A DNA stretch of 64,000 bases from Candidatus Gastranaerophilales bacterium (GTDB lineage: Bacteria > Cyanobacteriota > Vampirovibrionia > Gastranaerophilales > Gastranaerophilaceae): the NCBI GenBank assembly GCA_947588745.1, contig CANPYW010000005.1, positions 1 through 64,000 on the forward strand. The letters are read 5' to 3'. The translations under genes were made by a program, and so were the position numbers. Positions 1-8,007 of the stretch are shown here, piece by piece; position 1 is the stretch's first letter, and every line of letters begins with the position of its first letter. The notes below the pieces were generated by a model, which worked only from the letters and a program-made list of their open reading frames with translations, was not told the origin of the DNA and ran no database searches.

Positions 1-284
1 GGTTCATTTAAATTTCTATTTTTAGTAAAAGATTTTAAAACTTTTTTAAGTTTGTCGTTAATATAAAAGGATTTCCGTTTTTGAGTTTTCTTTTCAATAA
101 TAGTAATATGTGTTTTATCCACTACATCAGAGACATTTAATCCTACAATATCAGATACTCTTAATCCTGAATTAAGACCTAAAACCCAAAGAACATAATC
201 TCTTTCGTTATGTTCATTTAGATATTGTTCAACAGATTTAATTTCTTTTTTGCTTTTAATAGGTTCAGCAATATGTTTTTTCAT
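1..284 (-). CDS. Tyrosine recombinase/phage integrase (truncated by window edge)
   Basis: The reading frame starts at an ATG preceded by a good ribosome binding site (AAGGAGAT) and runs off the left edge, so only about 94 residues are visible. The stretch SGLRVSDI (residues 39-46) matches the catalytic-core box that holds the first catalytic Arg (R42) of the XerC/D-type family. The protein begins almost directly with the core, so the usual N-terminal SAM-like core-binding domain is short or absent. It lies on the same strand and just downstream of the phage late genes, so it is probably the integrase of this prophage. The C-terminal HxxR and Tyr residues lie outside the window, so activity cannot be judged. 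Confidence 0.8.
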   Translation of the reverse strand, partial: MKKHIAEPIKSKKEIKSVEQYLNEHNERDYVLWVLGLNSGLRVSDIVGLNVSDVVDKTHITIIEKKTQKRKSFYINDKLKKVLKSFTKNRNLNE

Positions 285-382
285 TTTAATCTCCTTATTT
301 TAATAAAAATTCAACTTCAAAATTGTCTATTAAAATAAAGAAAACTAAATTAATAAACATAAAAAATGATATTTTAATTTTA

Positions 383-418
383 AATAAAAAAAGCTCAGAC
401 TCTTTTAGAAGTCTGAGC
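383..418 (-). terminator. Rho-independent terminator ending the phage accessory genes
   Basis: A 9-bp perfect stem (GCTCAGACT / AGTCTGAGC) with an 8-nt loop is followed, on the minus strand, by a T-rich tract. It lies about 30 bp downstream of the stop of the 71-residue membrane protein and separates the late operon from the integrase gene. The rest of 285-447 shows nothing else except the integrase ribosome binding site. Confidence 0.8.
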
Positions 419-447
419 ATGGAACGAATGAGAATTAGTTTTATATA

Positions 448-663
448 TTAAATTTTTAAATAAAATTCTTCGATTGTATCAATTCTATGGTGAGCTGATT
501 TTGTACTGCCTTCAACTTTCACCATTCTTTCAATCAGATTATTATGTTTATCCTGTTTCTTTTCTATATCATTCAATTTTTCTTCAAAATGACCTATTTT
601 ATACGCAATATAAAGTGCTTGTATAATAACGGTTATCAATATTCCCAATAATTCATAATTCAT
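448..663 (-). CDS. Small membrane-anchored coiled-coil phage protein (possible lysis accessory)
   Basis: This 71-residue protein has one N-terminal hydrophobic segment (about residues 5-22) followed by a charged, heptad-like helix (about residues 26-65). That is the layout of small phage lysis-module proteins such as XhlA-like or spanin-like factors. No family-specific motif is visible, so the lysis role is an inference from topology and from its place at the end of the late gene block. The best upstream Shine-Dalgarno (AGGA) is about 12 nt from the ATG, which is longer than usual. A strong terminator follows. Confidence 0.55.
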   Translation of the reverse strand: MNYELLGILITVIIQALYIAYKIGHFEEKLNDIEKKQDKHNNLIERMVKVEGSTKSAHHRIDTIEEFYLKI

Positions 664-766
664 GTTTATTAATATTCCTGCTTTTTATATTTATAGACAC
701 TCTCACATCATACCCATAAGCTTTTTTATTTGAAAATACATAAACAAGTTTTTGATTTTGTTCGTT

Positions 767-1252
767 TCACGTACTTTTCCACCCGCAGAATTTTTGGTAA
801 TTATCAACGCTGTGTTTAATTAGCCAGCGTTTAAAAGCACACACATCAGCTGATTTCATACAGCCGATTAATACTAAGGTTGAAAGATAGCGGTCATTAT
901 TTATAAAAGAATGGTTTTCGCATAATTTATCGTGAAGAAGTGAAGCAATTTGAAACTCGGGGTCTGTTTTAGAGCCTATCAACCGCCAAAATGCCCGTGG
1001 TATACTTGCACCGTCCCAGCGATAACCATCTTCAATTTTAAACGAATATACATTATCCCAAAGCTTTAATCCTTTTTTATGTACTTTTCTCTTGTCCGTA
1101 ATAGTCACGGATAACCGCTTTTTATTCAAAAACGGTTTATTTTTTATATCCTCCTTTTCCTCTTTACTCATTTTAGGAAGCGGAAAGAGCATTGTAGTAC
1201 AAGGAATAATATTAAAATCTATTTCAATTTCTTTATCTTTATACCAGAGCAT
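767..1252 (-). CDS. DUF1353 family phage protein
   Basis: This 161-residue protein carries the DUF1353 signature: GYRWDGASIPRAFW around residues 76-89, followed by an LLHDKLCEN segment around 104-112. The family is common in phage and prophage late regions and has no firmly established function; the conserved Asp/His residues hint at a metal-binding fold. The ATG is preceded by AAGGAAAAAC. It sits between a GC-rich intergenic element upstream and the small membrane protein downstream. Confidence 0.75.
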   Translation of the reverse strand: MLWYKDKEIEIDFNIIPCTTMLFPLPKMSKEEKEDIKNKPFLNKKRLSVTITDKRKVHKKGLKLWDNVYSFKIEDGYRWDGASIPRAFWRLIGSKTDPEFQIASLLHDKLCENHSFINNDRYLSTLVLIGCMKSADVCAFKRWLIKHSVDNYQKFCGWKST

Positions 1253-1289
1253 TTTTGTTTTTCCTTTTTACCGTTTTTATTAAAAAAGA

Positions 1290-1424
1290 GTGAGGAAGTA
1301 TCCCCTCCCCGTAGCAGACTAAGGGCATACGCCGTGTCGATAAATCCGGGGCAGGGAATTTCATTATTGCAAGAGTTTTCCCCGCCGTTATATTTTCCAC
1401 GTGAACTTAAACCCGATACGGTTT
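1290..1424. other. GC-rich intergenic element of unknown nature, possibly a structured RNA
   Basis: Between two phage genes lies about 135 bp with roughly half G+C, against about 30% around it. On the minus strand it can form GCGGGG with CCCTGC, then CCCCG with CGGGG, enclosing GAC/GTC and a GGC-GTAT-GCC hairpin. One minus-strand frame stays open through the whole element but has no ATG, GTG or TTG start, so I do not call a gene. It may be a folded RNA, a dispersed intergenic repeat, or a packaging or recombination site; the sequence alone does not decide. Confidence 0.4.
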
Positions 1425-1607
1425 TTACTTATTCTTATGCTCTTCAAGAAATTTAAGGATAGTTTCTTTAACCTTTTCCAAAATTTCATCTGCGTGCTTC
1501 TCTATTATTTCAATCCCTTTCTCTTTTAATTCGGGCATTAATTTTACAATTTTTTTTGCAATTCTTTTTATTACAAATTTTTCCAACCAATTAAATACTT
1601 TTGTCAT
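1425..1607 (-). CDS. Small basic amphipathic phage protein, unknown function
   Basis: This 60-residue, Lys/Glu-rich protein is predicted to be almost entirely helical, with alternating hydrophobic and charged residues and no membrane segment. A good ribosome binding site (AAGGAG) precedes the ATG. It is the first gene on the minus strand after the HigBA insertion. I do not recognise a family. The clean ribosome binding site and strand continuity argue that it is real. Confidence 0.5.
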   Translation of the reverse strand: MTKVFNWLEKFVIKRIAKKIVKLMPELKEKGIEIIEKHADEILEKVKETILKFLEEHKNK

Positions 1608-1643
1608 AGTTTACTCCTTTTCTTAATTTTATTTGATTAGCCA

Positions 1644-1672
1644 TTGACAACCGACAGTTTACGGTTTATAAT
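1644..1672 (+). promoter_or_regulatory. Consensus promoter of higBA with operator-like inverted repeat
   Basis: TTGACA (1644-1649) and TATAAT (1667-1672) are perfect sigma-70 hexamers with a 17-bp spacer. An inverted repeat AACCG-8-CGGTT (1649-1653 and 1662-1666) fills the spacer, a place where HigA could repress. The predicted transcription start (about 1679) leaves only a few nucleotides before the higB ATG at 1684, and no Shine-Dalgarno is visible. Confidence 0.75.
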
Positions 1673-1683
1673 ATAATATAAAT

Positions 1684-1968
1684 ATGATTGTATCTTTTAA
1701 ACATAAAGGACTTGAAGAATTCTTTTTAACAGGTCAAACAAAAGGTATTCAAGCAATACATGCCAAAAGATTAAAAGAAATACTTTTCATTTTACATGCA
1801 ATGACATCCACCGATGATTTAAAATTACCTTCATTAAGATTTCATAAATTAAGAGGTACAATGAAAGACTTATATTCGATAACAGTTCAGGCTAATTGGA
1901 GAATAACCTTTAAGTTCAGCCCTGAAACAAATGATGTATATATAGTAGATTATCAAGATTATCATTAG
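1684..1968 (+). CDS. higB: HigB-type toxin (RelE superfamily)
   Basis: This 94-residue protein is close to the usual length of HigB. It shows the family pattern: an N-terminal basic helix region, a conserved LRFHKLRGT segment around residues 51-59, then YSITVQANWRITFKF (about 65-79). HigB/RelE toxins cleave mRNA on the ribosome. It is followed 15 bp later by the antitoxin gene, the toxin-first order typical of hig loci. It is transcribed against the surrounding phage late genes from its own consensus promoter, so it looks like a moron expressed in the lysogen. Confidence 0.88.
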   Translation: MIVSFKHKGLEEFFLTGQTKGIQAIHAKRLKEILFILHAMTSTDDLKLPSLRFHKLRGTMKDLYSITVQANWRITFKFSPETNDVYIVDYQDYH

Positions 1969-1983
1969 AAAGGATATACAATT

Positions 1984-2268
1984 ATGGAAATGTGTAATCC
2001 TCCTCATCCCGGAGAAATACTAAAAAATTTATATCTCCCTGATTATAATTTAACAGTTACTTCTTTTGCATTAAAACTTGGTGTTTCAAGGACGACTGCC
2101 TCCGAGCTTGTTAATGGTAAGAATGGAATTTCAGCAGAAATGTCATTAAAATTAGCAAAAGCATTCGGAACTTCCGCTCAATTTTGGCTTAATATGCAGC
2201 AACAATATGACCTATGGCATGCACGTAAAAAAGTCAACCTTGATAATGTTGAAGTTATAGCTAATTAA
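1984..2268 (+). CDS. higA: HigA-type antitoxin, XRE family DNA-binding protein
   Basis: This 94-residue HigA/VapI family protein begins with the typical NPPHPGEILK motif (residues 5-14). A helix-turn-helix follows (about residues 25-62), with SRTTASELVNGKNGIS as the recognition region, then the FWLNMQQQYDLW segment. It should neutralise HigB and repress the operon through the inverted repeat in the promoter spacer. A ribosome binding site (AGAAAGGA) precedes the ATG. Its 3' end overlaps the convergent fibre-associated gene by 8 bp, so the pair sits very tightly in the late region. Confidence 0.88.
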   Translation: MEMCNPPHPGEILKNLYLPDYNLTVTSFALKLGVSRTTASELVNGKNGISAEMSLKLAKAFGTSAQFWLNMQQQYDLWHARKKVNLDNVEVIAN

Positions 2269-2998
2269 CTAGTTTTTCGGGTAATTCTTTATTCTCAAAC
2301 AAATAATCAAGGTCATCGGAGGTATAACCCAATAATGTTCCTATTTGTTCAACATACGGGTTACCCCTGTAGAAATTATTCGCTTTCAGTTCTATCTTTA
2401 ATGCCTTTATGTCCAGCCCCTCGGGCGGGTTTAGTTTCACAAATTCGACTATATCGTCAAAATCCATCCCCTTTGCTTTATAAATTGCCCTTTCTACATC
2501 TGCGGCGGTTAAACTCATCATCTGTTTTCTTTCTTTTTCCGCTTCCGCTTCTTCCTTTGCTATTTCCTCAGCCGTCTTTTTTACTACTTCTCCACCTTCT
2601 ATCTTGTATCTCTCGGGGTGATTTTTTATTTCCTCGCCCACTTCCTTTTTTACCAAATACCCGCTTACTTCCCCTATCTCTTTTATTTCGCTTACTTTTA
2701 ATTGTTTATCCACTGAATAAAAGTTTTTCCTGTAATCCTTTTCTATTCTCCAATTCTCGACCATTACTTTTTCGTTCTCTTCTTTGTCTTTAGATGATAT
2801 TTGTTTTTTCGTATACGAATAATATACAGGTATCTCGTTTTCCCCGTATTCGGGCGGTTGTATCAGGGTAGAAAAAGCATTGACCAATGGCACATATCTC
2901 CCCTGAACTCTGCTTTCTTCCGGGTCTTGCTCCGCAATCGTATAACCTGTATATTCTTTTGTTCTTTTGTCGTAATTATATATCTTTATTTCTTCCAT
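2261..2998 (-). CDS. Phage protein next to tail fibre, possible fibre assembly or adaptor
   Basis: This 245-residue protein directly follows the fibre gene. It has a Tyr-rich, beta-type N-terminal part (residues 1-120), a strongly charged Glu/Lys helix (about 140-165), and a C-terminal helical domain with GMDFDDIVEF and NNFYRGNPYVEQIGTLLG-type segments. Position suggests a tail-fibre assembly chaperone or fibre-associated protein; the charged helix plus globular end is compatible, but I recognise no family. The gene begins 18 bp after the fibre stop and overlaps higA by 8 bp at its 3' end. Confidence 0.5.
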   Translation of the reverse strand: MEEIKIYNYDKRTKEYTGYTIAEQDPEESRVQGRYVPLVNAFSTLIQPPEYGENEIPVYYSYTKKQISSKDKEENEKVMVENWRIEKDYRKNFYSVDKQLKVSEIKEIGEVSGYLVKKEVGEEIKNHPERYKIEGGEVVKKTAEEIAKEEAEAEKERKQMMSLTAADVERAIYKAKGMDFDDIVEFVKLNPPEGLDIKALKIELKANNFYRGNPYVEQIGTLLGYTSDDLDYLFENKELPEKLVN

Positions 2999-3016
2999 AT
3001 TTTAATTCCCCATTTT

Positions 3017-6000
3017 TTACTTATATCGTGTTGCTACTCTTACTTTTACGGCAGGAGGTCGTACCGTTTTTGCGAAATCATTATATATTCTGTTATGTTT
3101 TGAGGCATCTATTCCTATCGTTTTCCCGCAATGACTTGCTGAAGCATTATATCCACCTCCCGAACGATCTTCTACTTGATATAATGCTCCTCTCTGCGTA
3201 CCTAAAAATACATTTGCCGGACTCTTTATTGTCGCCAATTCTCCTCTTATATTCGGAAGTTCTGCTTCTAAATGTCCGTATGTATTATCACTTGTTCCCC
3301 AGATAACATGATTTCTAAAATCGGGTAATCTAAATTCCGTTAAACTTTTGGGTACTAATATTTGATAACTTTCTTTTCCCCCTATTTTTATCTTACATTC
3401 TTTTAAATCTATCTCCATTCCGCTCCTGATTTCCAACGCATGTTCTGGGTCGAAACCAAATGTTAATTCTGTTGTGTCATCTTGATATATTGCTGCCTTA
3501 TTCTTTACGCTTATTTCTTCAACCCAACTTTCACCATTATAATACTCTACTATATACGTTCCCGTCGTACCGCCTGTATAACTTAATCTGATATCATACC
3601 ACCTTAAAGGTTCAAATTGGTTTGTGCTCTCTGTACTTGATACTAAATTCCAGCTGCTTCCGTTGCTTGACAACCTTAAATACAAATGATTATTCGTATT
3701 TATTCCAAATTTCAACTGTAATTTTGTAAATGAATCAACCGGTGCCATTATCGGTCCCGTTAAATCTCCGTCAAATTGTGGTGTTTTTACTCTTACCTGT
3801 ATTTCCCATGGATTTGTTCCCGGCATAAAGGCATTTTTTAAACATAGACTATTAGCAGCATAAAAATTCGATGCGATTAAATCTTCCGATATATTTATGT
3901 CTCGTGATGATGATACTATATCCAGATTTACTTCATATTTATCGGATAAATACTCATAATCATCTTTATATATATTATAAAGGTTTGAATATGTTGTTTT
4001 TGATACTAATGCACCTTCCAGCCATATTTCATCTCCTTTTAATTTGTTTTCTAACTTGAATATCGGCTGACCTATCGGACGTAACAAATTATCTATCTCT
4101 TGTTTTATGTTCGTTTTTTCTTGCGTTATCTTACTTTCTGCGGTTTTCTTTGTTTCTTCTATCTGTTTTTCTACCTCTCCTTTATCCGCTTTCATCCCGT
4201 ATATCTCGCCCATTGGCAGCGTAAAGTTCTTATTCTCTTCATCTATTGTATAATATGGTGCATACCCGTACTTATTATACATTTCTGCCACTTTATCCCG
4301 ATACTTCGCCTCCGCTATCTTTGAACCGGTTTTTGATAATGTGTATGGAATTTCTAGTCCCGTTGCGATTTTATCCGTTCCGGTTTTATTCCCTCGAAAT
4401 ACTACTACTCCACCTGACATTATCGATAAATATTTTAAGTCTACACTACATAATGAACCTGTCGAACCTACTATTTGTGCTATCGGCTTTGAGGCGTTTG
4501 TATTTATATAATATAATTCCTTATTCGTGCTTGTTGCTGTATATTCTTTTCCTACTGTATACTCATCCCCGGCACTATATTTATATAAAACTTTGTATGT
4601 TCCACTTTCATAATTAAATTCATATTTTATATATATTTCTCTATCTTTTAGCGTTTCTGCTGGCGTTTTTAAAATTATATCACCCATATACTGTGCTACT
4701 TTTCCGCTATCATTTCCGGTTGTAACATACGGCTGTATTAAAATATTATCATCACTTTTGTGCCTTAGTGTAAATCCTCCGTTTAAATCTATATTTATTT
4801 GCCCCAGCTTCATTTGTATGAATGCATCTTTTTCCGGAATACTATATAATCCCTCTATATACCACGATTTATTTTTTAATGTTTCCAGCGTTATTCCCGT
4901 TAATACATAGTTTGTTTCACTTAACCCGCTTGCAATCCCGTTTTCTGTAATATTTGGACTCCCTATTACTTCATACTTCGTAAGGTCAAATGTCGAATGC
5001 AAATATTTATCTACGGATGAATAACCTTCCTCATCCTCGATTAATTTGCCATTATTTTCATAAGATTTAGAAGCTATCAATTGCTCATACATTACCCCTG
5101 TAAAATCTTTTATTTTTTCTGCATAATATTTTGCACCGTAAGATAATCCGTCAACAGGTGCATCTGTTTTTGTTGCCCAATCTTTTGCTTTTTGAATTTC
5201 TTGTTCTATAACTGTAATACTTGTATTTTCTGCTTGATTAATTGAACTTAGTGATGAATTTTTTTCATTTTCTATTTCTTCAAGTGCTTCTTCTTTTACC
5301 GTATTTATATTATTGACAGCATTTGTTTTCGCCGTTTCAGCTTCTTCTATTGCGGTTATTTTTACATTATTTATATCCTCTAATGCACTTGTTTTGGCTG
5401 AATTTACATTCTCTAATGCAGTTGTTTGTGCTTCTTCTATTTCGCTTAATGCTGTAGTTTTATCTTTTTCGATATTTTTTAATGCCTCAGAAGCTGTATT
5501 TTTAGTTTCTTGTGCGTAATATTTAGCTGAATAATCGATGTTTTCTACTTTATCATCTGTCTTTATTGCCCATTCTTTTGCCAAATCAGCACTTGCCGAA
5601 GCTTCATTTGCTTTTTCAGAGGCAATATCAGCCTTATTACTTGCCAATTCCGAATATATTTGTGTATTATGTTCACTTATTTTAATACTATTAAGAAGTT
5701 CATCGGGTTTTATATCTGAACCTTCTACAACCATAACAGTTCTTTCAAATTTTCTAGAAAAAATTTGTAAAATTCTTACTATATAATCAAATGTCCACTC
5801 TATAACATCAATGTTATAATATAGCGAGTTTTTAAACTCATTTTCTTGTTTGATTACTAAATCCAACATCAAAGACAATCTTTGATTGTTTTGTAACACT
5901 CCGTAACTAGAGCTTTCTAATGGGAAAGTTATATAACTTCCGTCCGGATTACCTATTTCTTTTATTGAATAATCAACTCCGTCTTCCAAAAGATTTGTAA

Positions 6001-6127
6001 TTCCATATTCATTTAAAAGATAAACTTTTAACTCGGATGATTTTTCAATTAAGAAATCAAAATCAAATTCTTTTGCAGAAGAATTGCCTGTGTGATTATT
6101 CACAGGAATTATTGATGATACAGTCAT
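3017..6127 (-). CDS. Tail fibre / receptor-binding protein with T7-fibre-like N-terminus
   Basis: This 1036-residue protein is the receptor-binding fibre. Residues 1 to about 140 resemble the T7 gp17-type N-terminal domain that attaches the fibre to the tail. About 150-335 is coiled coil with repeats of an Ala/Glu/Lys-rich unit, interrupted by two copies of a W-A-x-K-T-D...AKYYA motif. Two beta-rich modules of LamG/concanavalin-like type lie around 400-560 and 760-920. The C-terminal 100 residues contain LPDFRNHVIWG, then AELPNIRGE and VRPPAVKVRVATRYK, as in tail-collar-type receptor tips. The LamG call is by pattern only. It determines host range and would be swapped by recombination together with the following gene. 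Confidence 0.82.
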   Translation of the reverse strand: MTVSSIIPVNNHTGNSSAKEFDFDFLIEKSSELKVYLLNEYGITNLLEDGVDYSIKEIGNPDGSYITFPLESSSYGVLQNNQRLSLMLDLVIKQENEFKNSLYYNIDVIEWTFDYIVRILQIFSRKFERTVMVVEGSDIKPDELLNSIKISEHNTQIYSELASNKADIASEKANEASASADLAKEWAIKTDDKVENIDYSAKYYAQETKNTASEALKNIEKDKTTALSEIEEAQTTALENVNSAKTSALEDINNVKITAIEEAETAKTNAVNNINTVKEEALEEIENEKNSSLSSINQAENTSITVIEQEIQKAKDWATKTDAPVDGLSYGAKYYAEKIKDFTGVMYEQLIASKSYENNGKLIEDEEGYSSVDKYLHSTFDLTKYEVIGSPNITENGIASGLSETNYVLTGITLETLKNKSWYIEGLYSIPEKDAFIQMKLGQINIDLNGGFTLRHKSDDNILIQPYVTTGNDSGKVAQYMGDIILKTPAETLKDREIYIKYEFNYESGTYKVLYKYSAGDEYTVGKEYTATSTNKELYYINTNASKPIAQIVGSTGSLCSVDLKYLSIMSGGVVVFRGNKTGTDKIATGLEIPYTLSKTGSKIAEAKYRDKVAEMYNKYGYAPYYTIDEENKNFTLPMGEIYGMKADKGEVEKQIEETKKTAESKITQEKTNIKQEIDNLLRPIGQPIFKLENKLKGDEIWLEGALVSKTTYSNLYNIYKDDYEYLSDKYEVNLDIVSSSRDINISEDLIASNFYAANSLCLKNAFMPGTNPWEIQVRVKTPQFDGDLTGPIMAPVDSFTKLQLKFGINTNNHLYLRLSSNGSSWNLVSSTESTNQFEPLRWYDIRLSYTGGTTGTYIVEYYNGESWVEEISVKNKAAIYQDDTTELTFGFDPEHALEIRSGMEIDLKECKIKIGGKESYQILVPKSLTEFRLPDFRNHVIWGTSDNTYGHLEAELPNIRGELATIKSPANVFLGTQRGALYQVEDRSGGGYNASASHCGKTIGIDASKHNRIYNDFAKTVRPPAVKVRVATRYK

Positions 6128-6136
6128 ACTATCTCC

Positions 6137-7501
6137 TTATACACATCTATCTTTTATATCATTTAAAATATTATTTCTTGTTGATAAGTCAGCAGGTTTT
6201 TTATTTGTAGTTTCATAATTTTTTATTGCCGTAAAATATAGCTTAAATATTTTGTACTTATCCTTTTTTGAATTAATATTATATTTTTCTAACAAATTAG
6301 AAATATAAAAATAATCAGCTATAACAAAAGCAACCGTATTATTTTTATCTTGCTGCAATTCAAGAAAGAAATTATAATCTTCTTCCGAAAGACAACAAAT
6401 ATAATCAGATAAATCAGATTGCTTAAATTGCAAAATATCGTTAGACAAGTCATCTAATAATTTTAAATATTCATTTTCATCTGAAATTATATATTTGTTA
6501 GAACCAATATTTTTTAAATATTCTTTTTTCTTTTGTATATCTTTTTCTTTTAAACTGAAATCTATATCAAGAAAATAACTTGAAGAATTATTTTTAATAT
6601 TCGATACAATTTTTTGCCAATTATCGCTGTTTTTTAATTTATAATTATCATCTTCTTGCTGTTTTTTGGTCATATTAAAAATTTTCATAAAGGCTTTAGC
6701 TGATTTTTTTACCAATTCATCTTTAATTTTACAAAATTCTTTTTCCTGCTCAATTTCTGTCAAATTATAAGAGAATAACTCTTTTGCCCAGTTATATGCA
6801 ATTATATTAACTTTTAAATCATTTATGGATTTTTCTAAATCATCCCGTATTTTTTCATCCAAATCATCTTGATATTTTTCAAAATAAACACTTGCCCGAA
6901 CATCTTTTTCAAGAATAAAAGCCTCTATTATTCCGTAATAGAAATCTGATTTATATTTTTTTGAATTAAATTTAATTATTTCCGATTTCCACTTCTCTTG
7001 CTGAGCCATCAAATTTAAAATTGTAAACCCGTTTTTTAAGGAAACATCAATAACCTTTGGATTATCTTTGTATAAAACAGCTTTCTTTTTACTCAATTCA
7101 AGTGCATTTTCAAATACATCAAGCTGCCATTGATTCATTTCTTTAATTGTATGCAATTGCATTTGTTCTTTTATTGCATTAATTTTTTCTTGTTTTATTT
7201 TAAAAAAAATATCTTTAGTATCGGGAGATGATAATTGTAATTCGGAATATAGCTTACCAACAAAATTTTCAAGTTCAGACAAATATTCTTTTTGTTGTTT
7301 TTCAACATTTTTTCCTTTAATTGAATAAAAACCATTTTCGCCGAACAAAACATTAGTTTCCCATTCATCTACAAGATTTGAAAATTCAAGAATTTTTGTC
7401 TTATCGGAAAAAAATAAATCATTATCTTCCTTTTTTTGTTTAGAATAATATTCCGGAATTTGCCGCAGAGAATATCCGCTATTATTATAAGAACCTTGCA
7501 A
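6137..7501 (-). CDS. Internal virion / DNA-ejection protein (T7 gp15-like position)
   Basis: This 454-residue protein is highly charged and almost entirely helical, without membrane segments. The N-terminal part contains W-E-T-N-V-L-F-G-E-N-G-F-Y (about residues 47-59), reminiscent of podoviral internal core proteins that begin with a long helical repeat. Its place, directly after the gp13- and gp14-like genes and before the fibre, is where T7-like phages encode gp15/gp16. Assignment rests mainly on synteny. If this is the only large ejection protein, the set is much shorter than in T7, where gp15 and gp16 exceed 700 and 1300 residues, and no transglycosylase domain is seen. Confidence 0.55.
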   Translation of the reverse strand: MQGSYNNSGYSLRQIPEYYSKQKKEDNDLFFSDKTKILEFSNLVDEWETNVLFGENGFYSIKGKNVEKQQKEYLSELENFVGKLYSELQLSSPDTKDIFFKIKQEKINAIKEQMQLHTIKEMNQWQLDVFENALELSKKKAVLYKDNPKVIDVSLKNGFTILNLMAQQEKWKSEIIKFNSKKYKSDFYYGIIEAFILEKDVRASVYFEKYQDDLDEKIRDDLEKSINDLKVNIIAYNWAKELFSYNLTEIEQEKEFCKIKDELVKKSAKAFMKIFNMTKKQQEDDNYKLKNSDNWQKIVSNIKNNSSSYFLDIDFSLKEKDIQKKKEYLKNIGSNKYIISDENEYLKLLDDLSNDILQFKQSDLSDYICCLSEEDYNFFLELQQDKNNTVAFVIADYFYISNLLEKYNINSKKDKYKIFKLYFTAIKNYETTNKKPADLSTRNNILNDIKDRCV

Positions 7502-7557
7502 GTTGTACCACCTTTCCTGCCTTTTTGCCTATTTTTCATTTTTATCATTATGACTAT

Positions 7558-7995
7558 CTAGAATAAATTTTTTGTTTCGTATACTGCATCCGAAACAAGA
7601 TTAAACAGCATATTTTCTTTAGTCATTCTTGCTTTTTTTAAATATAAATCAGATTGAGAAATATACTTTTTGGCTCTGATTTCAGAATTTTTAACAACAG
7701 ACAATGCTTCGATATCTCCATTCATTTTTGTTGTATCAAGAACATCTAATGCAGTACCGGAATTTGAAACGATATTACCGGCAGCACTTTTAGCTTGAGT
7801 ATTTCCCATTTGAAGTATTGTTTTTAATCTTATTTTTCTGGCTTCTTCTAAACCTGCTTGACGTTCCATGGCTGCATTATCACTCAGAGCTTTTGCCTGA
7901 TTGTTATAAGCTTCAATTTGATTTTCTGTTTTTTTTACGTTCAATATATTTTGCAAAATAGCACTTGTAATTTCGGCTGTTTCCACTACACACAT
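7558..7995 (-). CDS. Internal virion protein, T7 gp14-like
   Basis: This 145-residue protein is Ala/Asn/Gln-rich and helical. It has the pattern of gp14-type core proteins: an N-terminal helix, a long polar helix with NNQAKALSDNAAMERQAGLEEAR (about 31-53), then a turn with SAAGNIVSNSGTALDVL (about 69-85). In T7 this protein forms the outer-membrane part of the ejection channel. It starts 12 bp after the gp13-like gene and precedes the gp15-position gene, which supports the call. A ribosome binding site (GAAAGGAATA) precedes the ATG. Confidence 0.6.
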   Translation of the reverse strand: MCVVETAEITSAILQNILNVKKTENQIEAYNNQAKALSDNAAMERQAGLEEARKIRLKTILQMGNTQAKSAAGNIVSNSGTALDVLDTTKMNGDIEALSVVKNSEIRAKKYISQSDLYLKKARMTKENMLFNLVSDAVYETKNLF

Positions 7996-8007
7996 AACAT
8001 ATTCCTT

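Noticed and set aside
1253-1424. Open minus-strand frame of about 55 codons in the GC-rich island
   Set aside because: No ATG, GTG or TTG initiates it, so it is reported only as an unexplained element.
2335-2793. Long plus-strand ORF of 152 codons opposite the fibre-associated gene
   Set aside because: It is rich in Leu, Phe, Pro and Ser because it mirrors a Glu/Lys-rich coding strand, has no ribosome binding site and no recognisable motif.
3017-6127. Diversity-generating retroelement target in the fibre, as in BPP-1
   Set aside because: No reverse transcriptase, no template-repeat copy and no C-type-lectin end are visible in the window; the head similarity to BPP-1 does not extend to this.
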